Shown here piece after piece: positions 8,222 to 16,222 of a stretch of 49,863 nucleotides of DNA (position 1 is the first letter of the stretch; the number at the start of each line of letters is the position of its first letter). The DNA is from CAYTET01 sp964436975. GTDB taxonomy: Bacteria; Bacillota_I; Bacilli_A; Erysipelotrichales; Erysipelotrichaceae. Under the pieces are notes generated by a model. That model worked only from the letters and a program-made list of their open reading frames with translations, made no database searches and was not told the DNA's origin. Location: assembly GCA_964436975.1 (NCBI GenBank), contig CAYTET010000002.1, forward strand, positions 1-49,863, written 5' to 3'. Made by a program: the position numbers and the translations under genes.

Positions 8222-9091
8222 ATGCTGAAACTGAGTCATATATCCAAAAGCTTTAAAGGCCGGAAAGTGCTTGATGATGTCAACATGGAGTTTGCCGGCG
8301 GCCGCATCACGGCTCTTTTAGGCGCTAACGGCAGCGGCAAGACAACGACATTCCGCATTATTCTCAATCTGCTGCCGCCTGACAGCGGCACCGCTCTTTA
8401 TGAAGCCGGTCCGCTGCTGCCGTGTCAGAGCGGCTATGTACCGGAGCAGTGCAGTCTGTTTACCGACTGCACCATTGACAGCCAGCTTAAGCTATTCGGC
8501 CGGCTGAAAGGCATGGAGGAAGATCTGCTGGAGATGCGGATCAGCCAGTGGCTGCAGACAATGGATCTGGTCAGCCGGCGCTACCAGCCGATCGGCCTGC
8601 TGTCAAAGGGCAACCGGCAGCGGGTCGCCATGATTGAAGCACTGATGACCGATCCGATGGTACTGATCTGTGATGAGCCCTTTAACGGTCTGGATCAGGC
8701 CAGCGTCAGCCAGCTGCAGCAGCTGCTGAAAAAACTGGCCGACCGGGGCAAGACCATCATCCTGTCTTTTCACCAGTATGAAGCCGTCGGCAGTCTGGCT
8801 GATGATTTCTATTACCTGCGCAACGGCCAGGTGGCACTGACAGCCAGCCGGCAGTCGATGCTGACCGACAGCCGGCGGATTCTGGAAATTGAAACGGCCG
8901 CGGCCGATTTCTGCCTGAAGGATGATGCCATTATTTCCGTGCACTGCAGTCAGCAGCGCCAGCGCTATCAGATTGCGGACCGGACGGCCGCCCTGCGGCT
9001 GTGGGAGCAGGTCAGGGATTATGACTTCATTCAGTCAATCCGGCTGCAGCCGCTGACCATAACTGATCTATTGGAGCCGCTGCTGGCATGA
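8222..9091 (+). CDS. ABC transporter ATP-binding protein
   Basis: This 289-residue nucleotide-binding subunit has a Walker A motif (GANGSGKTT, about residues 38-46), an ABC signature in the variant form LSKGNRQRV, a Walker B motif (MVLICDEPF) and an H-loop (LSFHQYEA). It should energise the permease encoded immediately downstream. The two genes overlap (ATGA at 9088-9091), indicating translational coupling. The C-terminal 80 residues extend beyond the core, as in NatA- and CcmA-like exporters. The start ATG follows an AAGAAAGGACA purine stretch. The substrate is unknown; exporters of this type handle drugs, lipids, peptides or ions. Confidence 0.9.
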   Translation: MLKLSHISKSFKGRKVLDDVNMEFAGGRITALLGANGSGKTTTFRIILNLLPPDSGTALYEAGPLLPCQSGYVPEQCSLFTDCTIDSQLKLFGRLKGMEEDLLEMRISQWLQTMDLVSRRYQPIGLLSKGNRQRVAMIEALMTDPMVLICDEPFNGLDQASVSQLQQLLKKLADRGKTIILSFHQYEAVGSLADDFYYLRNGQVALTASRQSMLTDSRRILEIETAAADFCLKDDAIISVHCSQQRQRYQIADRTAALRLWEQVRDYDFIQSIRLQPLTITDLLEPLLA

Positions 9092-10251
9092 AGGTCTTAG
9101 TCAGGTTTGCGCTGAAGAAAAGATTTGCCAGCGGTATAACTATTGTTTTCAATCTGCTGCTGGCCGCCGCAATCATGGCGCTGTTTTTTGCGGACCGGCT
9201 GGGCGGAATCAGTACGGCTGTAATTGATACCGTCTGCCTGGATACTTCCACATCTTCCCTGGCCGACCGTTTCAGCCGCTTTGACCATCAGGAGTACCGC
9301 TATAAAGTCAGCAGCCAGCCGGCTGATGACAGCAGTGTTATCCTGCATTTTGATGACGGCTGGACGATATACAGCCAGCAGCCGGTGGATGAGCCGATCC
9401 TGGCCCTGATCAAGGATGACATCCAGACGGTAATAACCGAAAAGTATCTGCAGCAGGCGGATCTGAAAGAGGCCAGCTTCATCAATGACTACCGCAGCCA
9501 GCTGGCCGGCATCACCACCGTCCAGCCGGCGGCCACCGGTCAGGATTATCTCTGGCTGATCATATCAGTAGTCTATTTTCTGATTCTGGGCTACGGCTCG
9601 GCTATTGCGGCGGATGTCGTTTACGAGAAAAGCACGCACAGCCTGGAAGTCATTCTGACCGCTGTCAGTGCCAGGGAGCATTTCAAAGCCAAGATTGTGA
9701 CCGGGTATGCGGCCCTGCTTATCCAAAGCGGGCTGGGAACCCTGGATGTGCTGACAGCCTTTCTGCTGCGCTACCGCTATGACAAACTGGCCGGTCTTTC
9801 GCAGCTGGCCGGCAGTCTGCTGGCGGATTACGGGCTGGCTGATATCAGCGGACTGGCCCTGCGGCCGCTGAATGTCATCCTGGCTTTGGCGCTGATTCTG
9901 CTGGGCGTGCTGACGATTCAGATCATCCTGCTGGTGGCGGCCAGCCAGCTGGTCAACGAGGAGCAGGCATCGGCCTTATCCGGCCCGCTTTATATTGTCC
10001 TGCTGCTGGGTTACTATCTGCTGGTTTTATACAGTCAGGTCTCATTTATGGATTCACCTGCTGGCATCGTGCTGTCCCAGCTGCCGCTGACCTCCATGCT
10101 GGTAATGCCGGTGCGGCTGCTTCTGTGTGACAGCCCTTTATGGCAGGGAGCGACCGCTCTGGCGGTTGGGCTGGGATTTCTGGCGGTGCTGGTCCGAATA
10201 AGTCTGCCGCTGTATCAGCGGGGCATTCTTAATTACCAGTCCGGACGCTGA
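9088..10251 (+). CDS. ABC-2 type transporter permease
   Basis: This 387-residue membrane subunit has the ABC-2/NatB layout: one N-terminal helix (about 14-34), an extracytoplasmic loop of about 110 residues, and a C-terminal bundle of five or six helices starting with YLWLIISVVYFLILGYGSAIAA. VYEKSTHSLEVILTAVSAREHFKAKI after the second helix is the conserved cytoplasmic segment of this permease class. It overlaps the ATPase gene by four bases. I infer an exporter. No substrate gene is adjacent except the prepilin-like protein 67 bases downstream, which need not be related. Confidence 0.88.
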   Translation: MKVLVRFALKKRFASGITIVFNLLLAAAIMALFFADRLGGISTAVIDTVCLDTSTSSLADRFSRFDHQEYRYKVSSQPADDSSVILHFDDGWTIYSQQPVDEPILALIKDDIQTVITEKYLQQADLKEASFINDYRSQLAGITTVQPAATGQDYLWLIISVVYFLILGYGSAIAADVVYEKSTHSLEVILTAVSAREHFKAKIVTGYAALLIQSGLGTLDVLTAFLLRYRYDKLAGLSQLAGSLLADYGLADISGLALRPLNVILALALILLGVLTIQIILLVAASQLVNEEQASALSGPLYIVLLLGYYLLVLYSQVSFMDSPAGIVLSQLPLTSMLVMPVRLLLCDSPLWQGATALAVGLGFLAVLVRISLPLYQRGILNYQSGR

Positions 10252-10318
10252 TAAGGTTATTGATTGTATTTAACGGCCAATAATGATAATGTTTATTTGA
10301 AATTAGAGGCTGGACCCG

Positions 10319-11056
10319 ATGAAAAGAAAAGGATTTACCATGATGGAGATGATTATTGTCATCGCCATTATTGCTGTCTTGCTGGCAATCATCGTTCCGA
10401 CAATGACGGGCATTATCAACAGCGCCAAAACCACCGCCTGTGCGGCCAACCGCGATGCGCTGCGCAGCCGGCTGCAGCTGGCTTATCTTAATGACGAAAA
10501 TATCGATGATGTCTTTGCCCAGGAGACGGCCAAGACCGAATGCCCCTTTGGCGGCACTTATTCCTATATTGAAACTAACGGCTCCTTTATTGTGGTCTGT
10601 TCGCATCTTGATTCTGATCCCGTCTATAAAAAGAGCACCGCCTTTGCGGCGGCGGCTACTGTTATCGGTCAGCAGTGGGATGCGGCCGGCCGGACCAGTC
10701 TGACAGTCAACAGTTCGGCGCTGTCCAATCCTAATTCCTGGGCCAGTAAGTTCTATAATGCCCTGACGCCGGCCCAGCAGGCAGTTATCGATGATTATGT
10801 CTGGGTAGTCAAGGCCAATCCTTCTGACGGCACTTTCCGTATCTTCTTTGCGGCTAAATCCGATACCTCCAAAACTACGTTTGACATGTATAAATATGAT
10901 CCCGGCACCAATCAGTTCCAGTATTCCAGTCAGGGAGCCTTATATGAAAACGGTGATCTCAACCCTAATAATGCCGGTTCCAACTGGGGCTATTATAATG
11001 ATGACGGAACATATGTTGCTGACGGCTGGGGCGATTTGATAAGAGGCCAGCCTTAA
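10319..11056 (+). CDS. Prepilin-type cleavage/methylation domain protein
   Basis: The N-terminus is a classic type IV prepilin signal: a short basic leader MKRKG, then FTMMEMIIVIAIIAVLLAII with the conserved Glu five residues after the cleavage glycine. Prepilin peptidase would cut after Gly5. The remaining roughly 220 residues form a soluble head rich in Ser, Thr and Asn and ending in NWGYYNDDGTYVADGWGDL. At 245 residues it is longer than ComGC-like minor pilins. No assembly ATPase, peptidase or platform protein is in the window, so it must rely on machinery elsewhere. A GAGG site precedes the ATG. Confidence 0.85.
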   Translation: MKRKGFTMMEMIIVIAIIAVLLAIIVPTMTGIINSAKTTACAANRDALRSRLQLAYLNDENIDDVFAQETAKTECPFGGTYSYIETNGSFIVVCSHLDSDPVYKKSTAFAAAATVIGQQWDAAGRTSLTVNSSALSNPNSWASKFYNALTPAQQAVIDDYVWVVKANPSDGTFRIFFAAKSDTSKTTFDMYKYDPGTNQFQYSSQGALYENGDLNPNNAGSNWGYYNDDGTYVADGWGDLIRGQP

Positions 11057-11078
11057 GCCGGATTCCCTAATAAAACAG

Positions 11079-11106
11079 ACAGCCGGATGTGATGATCCGG
11101 CTGTTT
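11079..11106 (+). terminator. Bidirectional terminator between convergent genes
   Basis: A perfect 10-bp stem (ACAGCCGGAT/ATCCGGCTGT) with a 6-base loop lies between the prepilin gene and the convergent hypothetical gene. The T run is short on either strand but the stem is strong. Confidence 0.75.
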
Positions 11107-11539
11107 ATAGTTTTCGGGTGATAATGATATCCAGATCCAGCAGCGTCTGATAATTAGCCTGGGCCTGGGCGGCGGCAGCCTGCCGTAAGGCCGGATCCAG
11201 CCGGTCCAGCACCGCAGCGGCGGCGGCCTGATAGTCATTTTTATACTGCTTGTTTAACTGGTGCCAGTTGATACCCTTAAACAGGGCCACCAGGGATGGG
11301 TCAGCCGTTATCTTCTGCTGGATCAGCAAAACGGCTATAACCGGATAGCCGGGATAGCTCTGCCAGTAAGTGGCATTGTCATCGCTGCAGTAATAATTAT
11401 CACGCCATTTAACGGTATAGGTTTTCGCTCCGTCGGATGATCTGACAGCTGCGCTGTCACTGCTCACAGCCACCCGGCTGTCCGCGATGGCGGTGTAGGC
11501 TTCATACATTTTTGCTAAAGGCGGTTTTTTGGCGGGCAT
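11105..11539 (-). CDS. Hypothetical protein, 144 residues
   Basis: I do not recognise the family. The protein is soluble. It has a tyrosine/tryptophan-rich middle (TVKWRDNYYCSDDNATYWQS, then YPGYPVIAVLLIQQKI), a short INWHQLN segment, and an alanine/glutamine-rich C-terminal helix with predicted coiled-coil character. A good GGGAGG site in front of the ATG on the minus strand, and the terminator at its end, support it as a real gene. It is monocistronic and divergent from dtd. Confidence 0.65.
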   Translation of the reverse strand: MPAKKPPLAKMYEAYTAIADSRVAVSSDSAAVRSSDGAKTYTVKWRDNYYCSDDNATYWQSYPGYPVIAVLLIQQKITADPSLVALFKGINWHQLNKQYKNDYQAAAAAVLDRLDPALRQAAAAQAQANYQTLLDLDIIITRKL

Positions 11540-11611
11540 TGGTCTTCCTCCCTGCTTATCAGGTATTCTATCACGGCTGAAAATAGGTTAAAATAAGGCA
11601 GAGGCGAAAAC

Positions 11612-12064
11612 ATGCGCGTACTTATTCAAAGGGTCAGCCAGGCCGAGGTCAGCGTTGACGGAAAAGTCTGCGGTGCCATTTCCCGCGGATATCTTCTGCT
11701 GGTGGGATTCTGCGGCAGCGACAGTGAAGCCGTTCTGCAGAAAATGGCCCGCAAAATATATGAGATCCGGATCAATGAAGATGAAAACGGCAAGATGAAT
11801 CTGGCTGTTGACCAGATTGGCGGCGCCATTCTGTCGGTCTCCCAGTTTACCCTGTATGCCGACTGCCGTCACGGCCGCCGGCCCGGTTTTACCCAGGCCG
11901 CCCCGGCTGATCAGGCCCGCAGCCTGTACCGGCGGTTTAATGAAATCTTGAGCAGTTACCCGCTTAAAGTTGAAACCGGCCAGTTTCAGGCTGACATGAA
12001 GGTCAGTCTGATCAACGACGGTCCGGTTACGATATGGTTAGACAGTGTGGACATGGAGGATTAG
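11612..12064 (+). CDS. dtd: D-aminoacyl-tRNA deacylase
   Basis: This enzyme hydrolyses D-aminoacyl-tRNAs (and mischarged Gly-tRNAAla), removing D-amino acids from the translation pool. It is 150 residues, the normal length. The two family motifs are present: SQFTLYAD (about residues 78-85, with the active-site region) and GRRPGF (about 89-94, containing the cross-subunit Gly-cisPro equivalent). The start MRVLIQRV is typical. It is followed two bases later by folD, whose ribosome binding site lies inside the end of dtd. Confidence 0.95.
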   Translation: MRVLIQRVSQAEVSVDGKVCGAISRGYLLLVGFCGSDSEAVLQKMARKIYEIRINEDENGKMNLAVDQIGGAILSVSQFTLYADCRHGRRPGFTQAAPADQARSLYRRFNEILSSYPLKVETGQFQADMKVSLINDGPVTIWLDSVDMED

Positions 12065-12066
12065 GA

Positions 12067-12924
12067 ATGGGACAGATTATTGACGGAGCCGCTATGGCCG
12101 CGGCTGTCCGGGATACTATTAAAGCCAATGTTGACGAGAAGATGAATACCGGACAGCGCAGTCCCCAACTGGCTGTTATTCTGGTAGGCGATGACCCGCG
12201 TTCGGCCGTTTATGTCAGGCAGAAGGAAAAGGCCTGTGAAAACTGCCATATCATGTGCACGACGGTATTTATGGCTGCTTCAGCTGATAAGGCTGAACTG
12301 CTGGCTGAAATAAGCCGGCTCAATGATGATGACAGCGTTGACGGTATTATTGTCCAGCTGCCGCTGCCGGCCGGTCTGGCGGACAGTGAGGAAGAAATTA
12401 TCAGCACGATAGCGGCGGATAAAGATGTGGATGGTCTGACTCCGGCTTCTTTAGGGCAGCTGTATGCCGGTCAGCCCAAACTAATTCCGGCTACTCCGCG
12501 CGGCATTCTTTACATGATTGAACAGACCGGCTGTTCAGTTGACGGAGCCCGGACCGTGATTGTCGGCCGGGGCCGGCTGGTCGGCCGGCCGTTGGCGATG
12601 CTGCTGACCAATCATAATGCCACAGTCACCCTGTGCCATTCCCATACGGCTGATCTGCCAGAGATCTGCCGGCAGGCGGACATTCTGGTTACGGCCACCG
12701 GTCAGGTCCAGATGTTTGACCAGACCTATGTCAAACCGGGGGCGGTTGTTATCGATACCGGCATAGCCACGGGGGCTGACGGCCATCTGCACGGCGACTG
12801 CCAGTTTGAAAAAGTCCGGGAAGTCGCCGGCTGGATTACCCCGGTGCCCAAGGGCGTCGGGCCGATGACGGTGGCGATGCTGATGGCAAATGTGAAGGAT
12901 GCCTACCTGGAGCATATTCTATGA
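12067..12924 (+). CDS. folD: Methylenetetrahydrofolate dehydrogenase/cyclohydrolase
   Basis: This bifunctional enzyme interconverts 5,10-methylene-THF, methenyl-THF and 10-formyl-THF for one-carbon metabolism. From the ATG at 12067 (GGAGGA at 12055-12060) it is 285 residues. Diagnostic segments are YVRQKEKACE (catalytic Lys), DGIIVQLPLP, a Rossmann/NADP motif VGRGRLVGRPLAMLL and the C-terminal KGVGPMTVAMLMANV. A GTG at 12034 would give a longer start overlapping dtd but does not fit the family's N-terminus. It overlaps the DUF951 gene by four bases (ATGA, 12921-12924). Confidence 0.96.
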   Translation: MGQIIDGAAMAAAVRDTIKANVDEKMNTGQRSPQLAVILVGDDPRSAVYVRQKEKACENCHIMCTTVFMAASADKAELLAEISRLNDDDSVDGIIVQLPLPAGLADSEEEIISTIAADKDVDGLTPASLGQLYAGQPKLIPATPRGILYMIEQTGCSVDGARTVIVGRGRLVGRPLAMLLTNHNATVTLCHSHTADLPEICRQADILVTATGQVQMFDQTYVKPGAVVIDTGIATGADGHLHGDCQFEKVREVAGWITPVPKGVGPMTVAMLMANVKDAYLEHIL

Positions 12925-13261
12925 TCACCGGCTATAAACTGAACGATATCGTGGAGATGAAAAAGCTCGTCTTTGAGAGCGCGATCCAGGAGCAGGAGCT
13001 GGGAGACAAGCAGGCCATTGAGAAAAAAACCATGGAGAAGTTCGGTATCGAGCCGGAAAAGAACGACANNNNNNNNNNGAGATGAAAAAAGATCATCCCT
13101 GTCATCTTTCCAAGCAGTGGCGGATTATCCGGATGGGGGCCGATATTCGCATTAAATGCCTGGGCTGCGGCCACAGCGTTCTGCTGCCGCGCAGCGAGTT
13201 TGAAAAGAAAGCCAAGAAGATTGTTGAATCAAGCAGTGATGAGCAAGGAAAGAAGGAATAG
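12921..13261 (+). CDS. DUF951 family protein, interrupted by an assembly gap
   Basis: The start MITGYKLNDIVEMKK and the post-gap part DHPCHLSKQWRIIRMGADI, RIKCLGCGHSVLLPRSEFE match DUF951, small basic proteins of about 65-75 residues with a nucleic-acid-binding look and a CxxC pair, commonly found beside ychF. Between them lie about 34 extra codons that do not belong to the family, then ten N. EMKK occurs on both sides (12955-12966 and 13079-13090), so the natural protein probably reads straight through one copy. The frames do not match across the N run. The gene is coupled to folD and sits two bases before ychF. Confidence 0.75.
13069..13078. other. Assembly gap of 10 N inside the DUF951 gene
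   Basis: A placeholder gap. The 103 bases before it (12966-13068) code for residues foreign to DUF951, so either this contig end is chimeric or something is inserted here. Confidence 0.9.
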
Positions 13262-13263
13262 AG

Positions 13264-14364
13264 ATGTCTTTAACCGCTGGTATTATCGGCTTGCCCAATG
13301 TCGGCAAGTCAACCCTGTTTAACGCTATTACCCATTCCCAGGTTGAGGCGGCCAATTATCCGTTTGCCACCATCCAGCCTAATGTTAAAACGGTCGAGGT
13401 TCCCGATCCGCGGGTTGACCGGCTCAGTGCCATGTTCAATCCGAAAAGAACAATCCGGACTGTTTTTGAGTTTACCGACATTGCCGGGCTGGTCAAGGGA
13501 GCTTCCAAGGGCGAAGGCCTGGGCAACCAGTTCTTAGGCAAGATCAGGGAAGTTGATGCGATGTGCCATGTTGTGCGCTGCTTTGATGATGCCAACATCA
13601 CCCATGTGGAAGGGTCGGTCGACCCGCTGCGGGATATCGGCATCGTCAATGTTGAACTGGCGCTGGCCGATCTGGAGACTGTGGCCAACCGCATTGCCAA
13701 AGTGCAGCGCAAGGCCCAGTCCAAGGAAAAGGATGCCGAAAAAGAATACAGCCTGCTGACCCGCATCAAGGCGGGGCTGGAAGCCGGCCAGGCGGTCCGG
13801 GCGATGACATTCGACCAGAGCGAAGCCGAGCTGCTGAAGTCATACCAGCTGCTGACGGCTAAGCCGGTCATCTACATTGCCAACATGAAAGAAGAGGAAG
13901 TAGCTGCCCCGGACAAATCGCCGTATTACCAGGCGGTTTGCCAGCTGGCCGAAAGTGAAGGCAGCAGCGTCATTGCCATTGCCGCCCAGATGGAAGAGGA
14001 GCTGGCCCAGCTTGATGAGGCTGACCGGCAGGAGTATCTGCAGCAGGCCGGACTGAAATGCTCCGGACTGGATGCCATTATTACGGCGGCTTACCACATT
14101 CTTGATCTGTGCACCTTCTTTACCGTCGGGGCCGATGAAGTGCGGGCCTGGACTTTTACCCAGGGCATGAAAGCGCCGGACTGCGCCGGCGTCATTCATA
14201 CAGATTTCAAAAAAGGGTTTATCCGGGCTGAGGTTTATGCTTATGATGATATAATTGCTTATGGCAGTGAAGCGGCCATCAAAGAGGCCGGCCGGCTGCG
14301 GGTGGAAGGCAAAGATTATGTCGTCAAAGACGGCGACATCATGTTTATCCGCTTTAACGTATAA
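13264..14364 (+). CDS. ychF: Redox-regulated ATPase/GTPase YchF (Obg family)
   Basis: This 366-residue translation-factor-related P-loop NTPase binds ATP in preference to GTP and associates with ribosomes. Motifs: G1 GLPNVGKS (residues 9-16), G2 region NYPFATIQPN, G3 DIAGLV, and the altered G4 NMKEEE (NxxE in place of NKxD), which explains ATP preference. A helical insert (about 130-195) and a C-terminal TGS domain ending VEGKDYVVKDGDIMFIRFNV complete it. It starts two bases after DUF951 and is followed by darA, probably one operon from dtd onward. Confidence 0.97.
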   Translation: MSLTAGIIGLPNVGKSTLFNAITHSQVEAANYPFATIQPNVKTVEVPDPRVDRLSAMFNPKRTIRTVFEFTDIAGLVKGASKGEGLGNQFLGKIREVDAMCHVVRCFDDANITHVEGSVDPLRDIGIVNVELALADLETVANRIAKVQRKAQSKEKDAEKEYSLLTRIKAGLEAGQAVRAMTFDQSEAELLKSYQLLTAKPVIYIANMKEEEVAAPDKSPYYQAVCQLAESEGSSVIAIAAQMEEELAQLDEADRQEYLQQAGLKCSGLDAIITAAYHILDLCTFFTVGADEVRAWTFTQGMKAPDCAGVIHTDFKKGFIRAEVYAYDDIIAYGSEAAIKEAGRLRVEGKDYVVKDGDIMFIRFNV

Positions 14365-14412
14365 AGTACATAAATGAAGCCTAAACTGTAAATGGGAAAG
14401 GAGCCTACCCTT

Positions 14413-14736
14413 ATGAAATTAATTATTGCCATTGTCTCAAATGATGACAGTTCAGCTGTCAGTTCTACGCTGACCGAACATGGCTATCTTATTACCAAGC
14501 TGGCTACTACCGGTGGTTTTCTGAGAGCCGGCAATACCACGTTTCTGGTCGGAACCGAAGACGAGAAGGTCAATGAAGTTGTTGAGCTGATCAAAGGCGA
14601 AAGCAAGCGCCGCACTGAAATCGTGCCGGCTACGGCTACTTTTGATATCAGCCATTATGCCGCTTATCCGGTCGAAGTGCAGGTCGGCGGAGCGACGATC
14701 TTTATTCTGGAAGTATCCCAGTTTCTCAAGGTCTGA
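14413..14736 (+). CDS. darA: Cyclic di-AMP receptor DarA/PstA (PII-like)
   Basis: This 107-residue trimeric PII-like protein binds c-di-AMP. The family signature is clear: KLIIAIVSNDD at the start, the loop ATTGGFLRAGNTTFLVGTED, and VPATATFDIS. The ATG at 14413 follows a GGAG site (14400-14403); an upstream ATG at 14392 has no site. The stop overlaps the start of the bactofilin gene (TGATG). DarA homologues signal the c-di-AMP state to unknown partners, and pairing with a bactofilin is worth noting. Confidence 0.93.
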   Translation: MKLIIAIVSNDDSSAVSSTLTEHGYLITKLATTGGFLRAGNTTFLVGTEDEKVNEVVELIKGESKRRTEIVPATATFDISHYAAYPVEVQVGGATIFILEVSQFLKV

Positions 14737-15221
14737 TGGTGCTTATGTCAGAGGTCGATTTCAACAATCCCAATCTGACTTATATTCCCGCTACGGCCAA
14801 TGTAGCGGCTGATCTGCATGTGGCCGGCGACCTGCTGGTCGAAGGTCATATCAGCGGCCGGGTGGAAGCAGCGGGCTTTTGTATTGTGTCCGGAGTTGTC
14901 AACGGGCCGATCAAGGCACTGGGGGTCAAGGTGATGCCCCGGGCCGAGGCCAGAGGTGATATTGAAGCCCAGCAGCAGTTCATCTCTTTTGCGGACAGCA
15001 CGGTTGTCGGCAATATCAGCGGCCACAATGTTGAAATCAATAACCGGCTGCAGGGCAGCATTGCCGCCGACGGTCAGGTTGTGCTGGGCCGGCTGGCGAC
15101 AGTCGAAGGTGACATCAGCTCTGCCGATATCGTTATTAATAAACCGGCGGTCATCAAAGGCAATGTCAGCCGCCGCTATTATCTGCCCAGGGTTATGACT
15201 TACAATAATTCCGGCGATTAG
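14736..15221 (+). CDS. Bactofilin (polymer-forming cytoskeletal protein)
   Basis: This 161-residue protein has the DUF583 repeat pattern of a right-handed beta helix: alternating short hydrophobic strands with glycine turns (ADLHVAGDLLVEGHISGRVEA, VVNGPIKALGVKVMPRAEARGDIEA). Short N- and C-terminal tails flank the core, as in bactofilins that polymerise on the membrane and steer cell shape. The ATG at 14736 overlaps the darA stop; ATG 14745 (MSEVDFNN) is an alternative. It is the last gene of the ychF-darA unit and is followed by a terminator. Confidence 0.88.
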   Translation: MVLMSEVDFNNPNLTYIPATANVAADLHVAGDLLVEGHISGRVEAAGFCIVSGVVNGPIKALGVKVMPRAEARGDIEAQQQFISFADSTVVGNISGHNVEINNRLQGSIAADGQVVLGRLATVEGDISSADIVINKPAVIKGNVSRRYYLPRVMTYNNSGD

Positions 15222-15251
15222 CGGTCAGTATAGATTTTAAGTAAAAGAAAT

Positions 15252-15308
15252 AAAAAAACGGCTTTCAGGCCGTCCTTCCGTACAGAGGGACAGCCGGAGC
15301 CGTTTTTA
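15252..15308 (+). terminator. Bidirectional terminator after the bactofilin gene
   Basis: An outer stem, AAAAAACGGCT with AGCCGTTTTT, encloses further pairing (GGCCGTCC/GGGACAGCC). The A and T runs on both sides serve the convergent bactofilin and PfkB-like genes. Confidence 0.82.
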
Positions 15309-16145
15309 TTGAAGCTGGGGACAGATCAGTTCAGGGACCCGCCGTTTGACGGCGACCAGCTGCAGGGCCATGTCCAGCGCTTTGCGGTAGCGCAGCCCGG
15401 CCAGACAGCCGGAAACCAGAGCGGCGGTCAGCAGCTGGCTGCAGCCCAGATAATATATCCGGTCTTCATCTCCGCCGATAGGAATATACTGGCGGCCGGC
15501 AATGCCGTAAAGCCAGACACCGGCGGCCCGATTGTCAATGATCAAATGCGGCAGGCCCTTGCTCAGCAGGCGGTCAGCCAAAGCGTTAAAGTCACTCTCG
15601 GCCACCGTCTGGGTAATGTCATCATAAGGCAGGACAACGGTATCAAAATAAGCCAGCAGCTTTTCGTCCGGCACGGTCTGGTAAGAGATCCAGTGGCGCC
15701 GGGGCTGGCTGCGGACAAGCTGTTCCACTAAAGGGGTATCGACCAGGTTGATGATGCCCCACAGGCATTTCTCCAGAGCCAGGGAAGGGATTTCGTCAGA
15801 AGAATGCGGATAGGCATCGTAGGTCATGTTGGTCAGCTGCTGCAGATGGCGGCCGTCAGTGATGATGAATTCGGTCGGCGTCTGGGTCAGAGTATCATGC
15901 GAAAAAGCCATGACCCCGGCTTTATCCAGATCCAGCAGCATTTTCTGGCCGTCATCGTCATTGCCAAAATTGGAGATCAGACAGGTATTGACGCCCAGAT
16001 AAGCCAGATTGAGGGCAATGGCATGCATGCCGCCGGTATAACTGTGACAGTGGTCAGCGTTAAAGCAGCCGTCAAGCTGCAGCGGGGTGTGCAGATAGAC
16101 GGCCTGCGTTGAATAACTGGGGCCGATAACCGCTACCTGAGCCAT
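15306..16145 (-). CDS. PfkB/ribokinase-like protein with altered catalytic motif
   Basis: This 279-residue protein has the PfkB carbohydrate-kinase fold: the N-terminal GGMHAIALNLAYLGVNTCLI segment followed by NFGNDDDG matches the first family signature. In active kinases the C-terminal signature is DTTGAGD with a catalytic Asp. Here the corresponding segment is YLGCSQLLTAALVSG, so the Asp is absent. The protein may bind a sugar or nucleoside without phosphorylating it, or be a divergent enzyme. It is divergent from ispF across a short region with a palindrome. The ribosome binding site (GAGGGTAA) is good. Confidence 0.7.
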   Translation of the reverse strand: MAQVAVIGPSYSTQAVYLHTPLQLDGCFNADHCHSYTGGMHAIALNLAYLGVNTCLISNFGNDDDGQKMLLDLDKAGVMAFSHDTLTQTPTEFIITDGRHLQQLTNMTYDAYPHSSDEIPSLALEKCLWGIINLVDTPLVEQLVRSQPRRHWISYQTVPDEKLLAYFDTVVLPYDDITQTVAESDFNALADRLLSKGLPHLIIDNRAAGVWLYGIAGRQYIPIGGDEDRIYYLGCSQLLTAALVSGCLAGLRYRKALDMALQLVAVKRRVPELICPQLQ

Positions 16146-16169
16146 AATATTTACCCTCTTCCTTCTTCG

Positions 16170-16200
16170 CCATATTTTAACATACGGCCGTTAAATATGG
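16170..16200. repeat. Inverted repeat in the divergent PfkB-like/ispF promoter region
   Basis: CCATATTTTAAC (16170-16181) and GTTAAATATGG (16190-16200) form a near-perfect inverted repeat around an 8-base centre, 24 bases from the minus-strand start and 22 from ispF. It could be an operator shared by both genes or simply AT-rich promoter sequence. Confidence 0.45.
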
Positions 16201-16222
16201 TAGACTGAAGACGGTGATAGAA

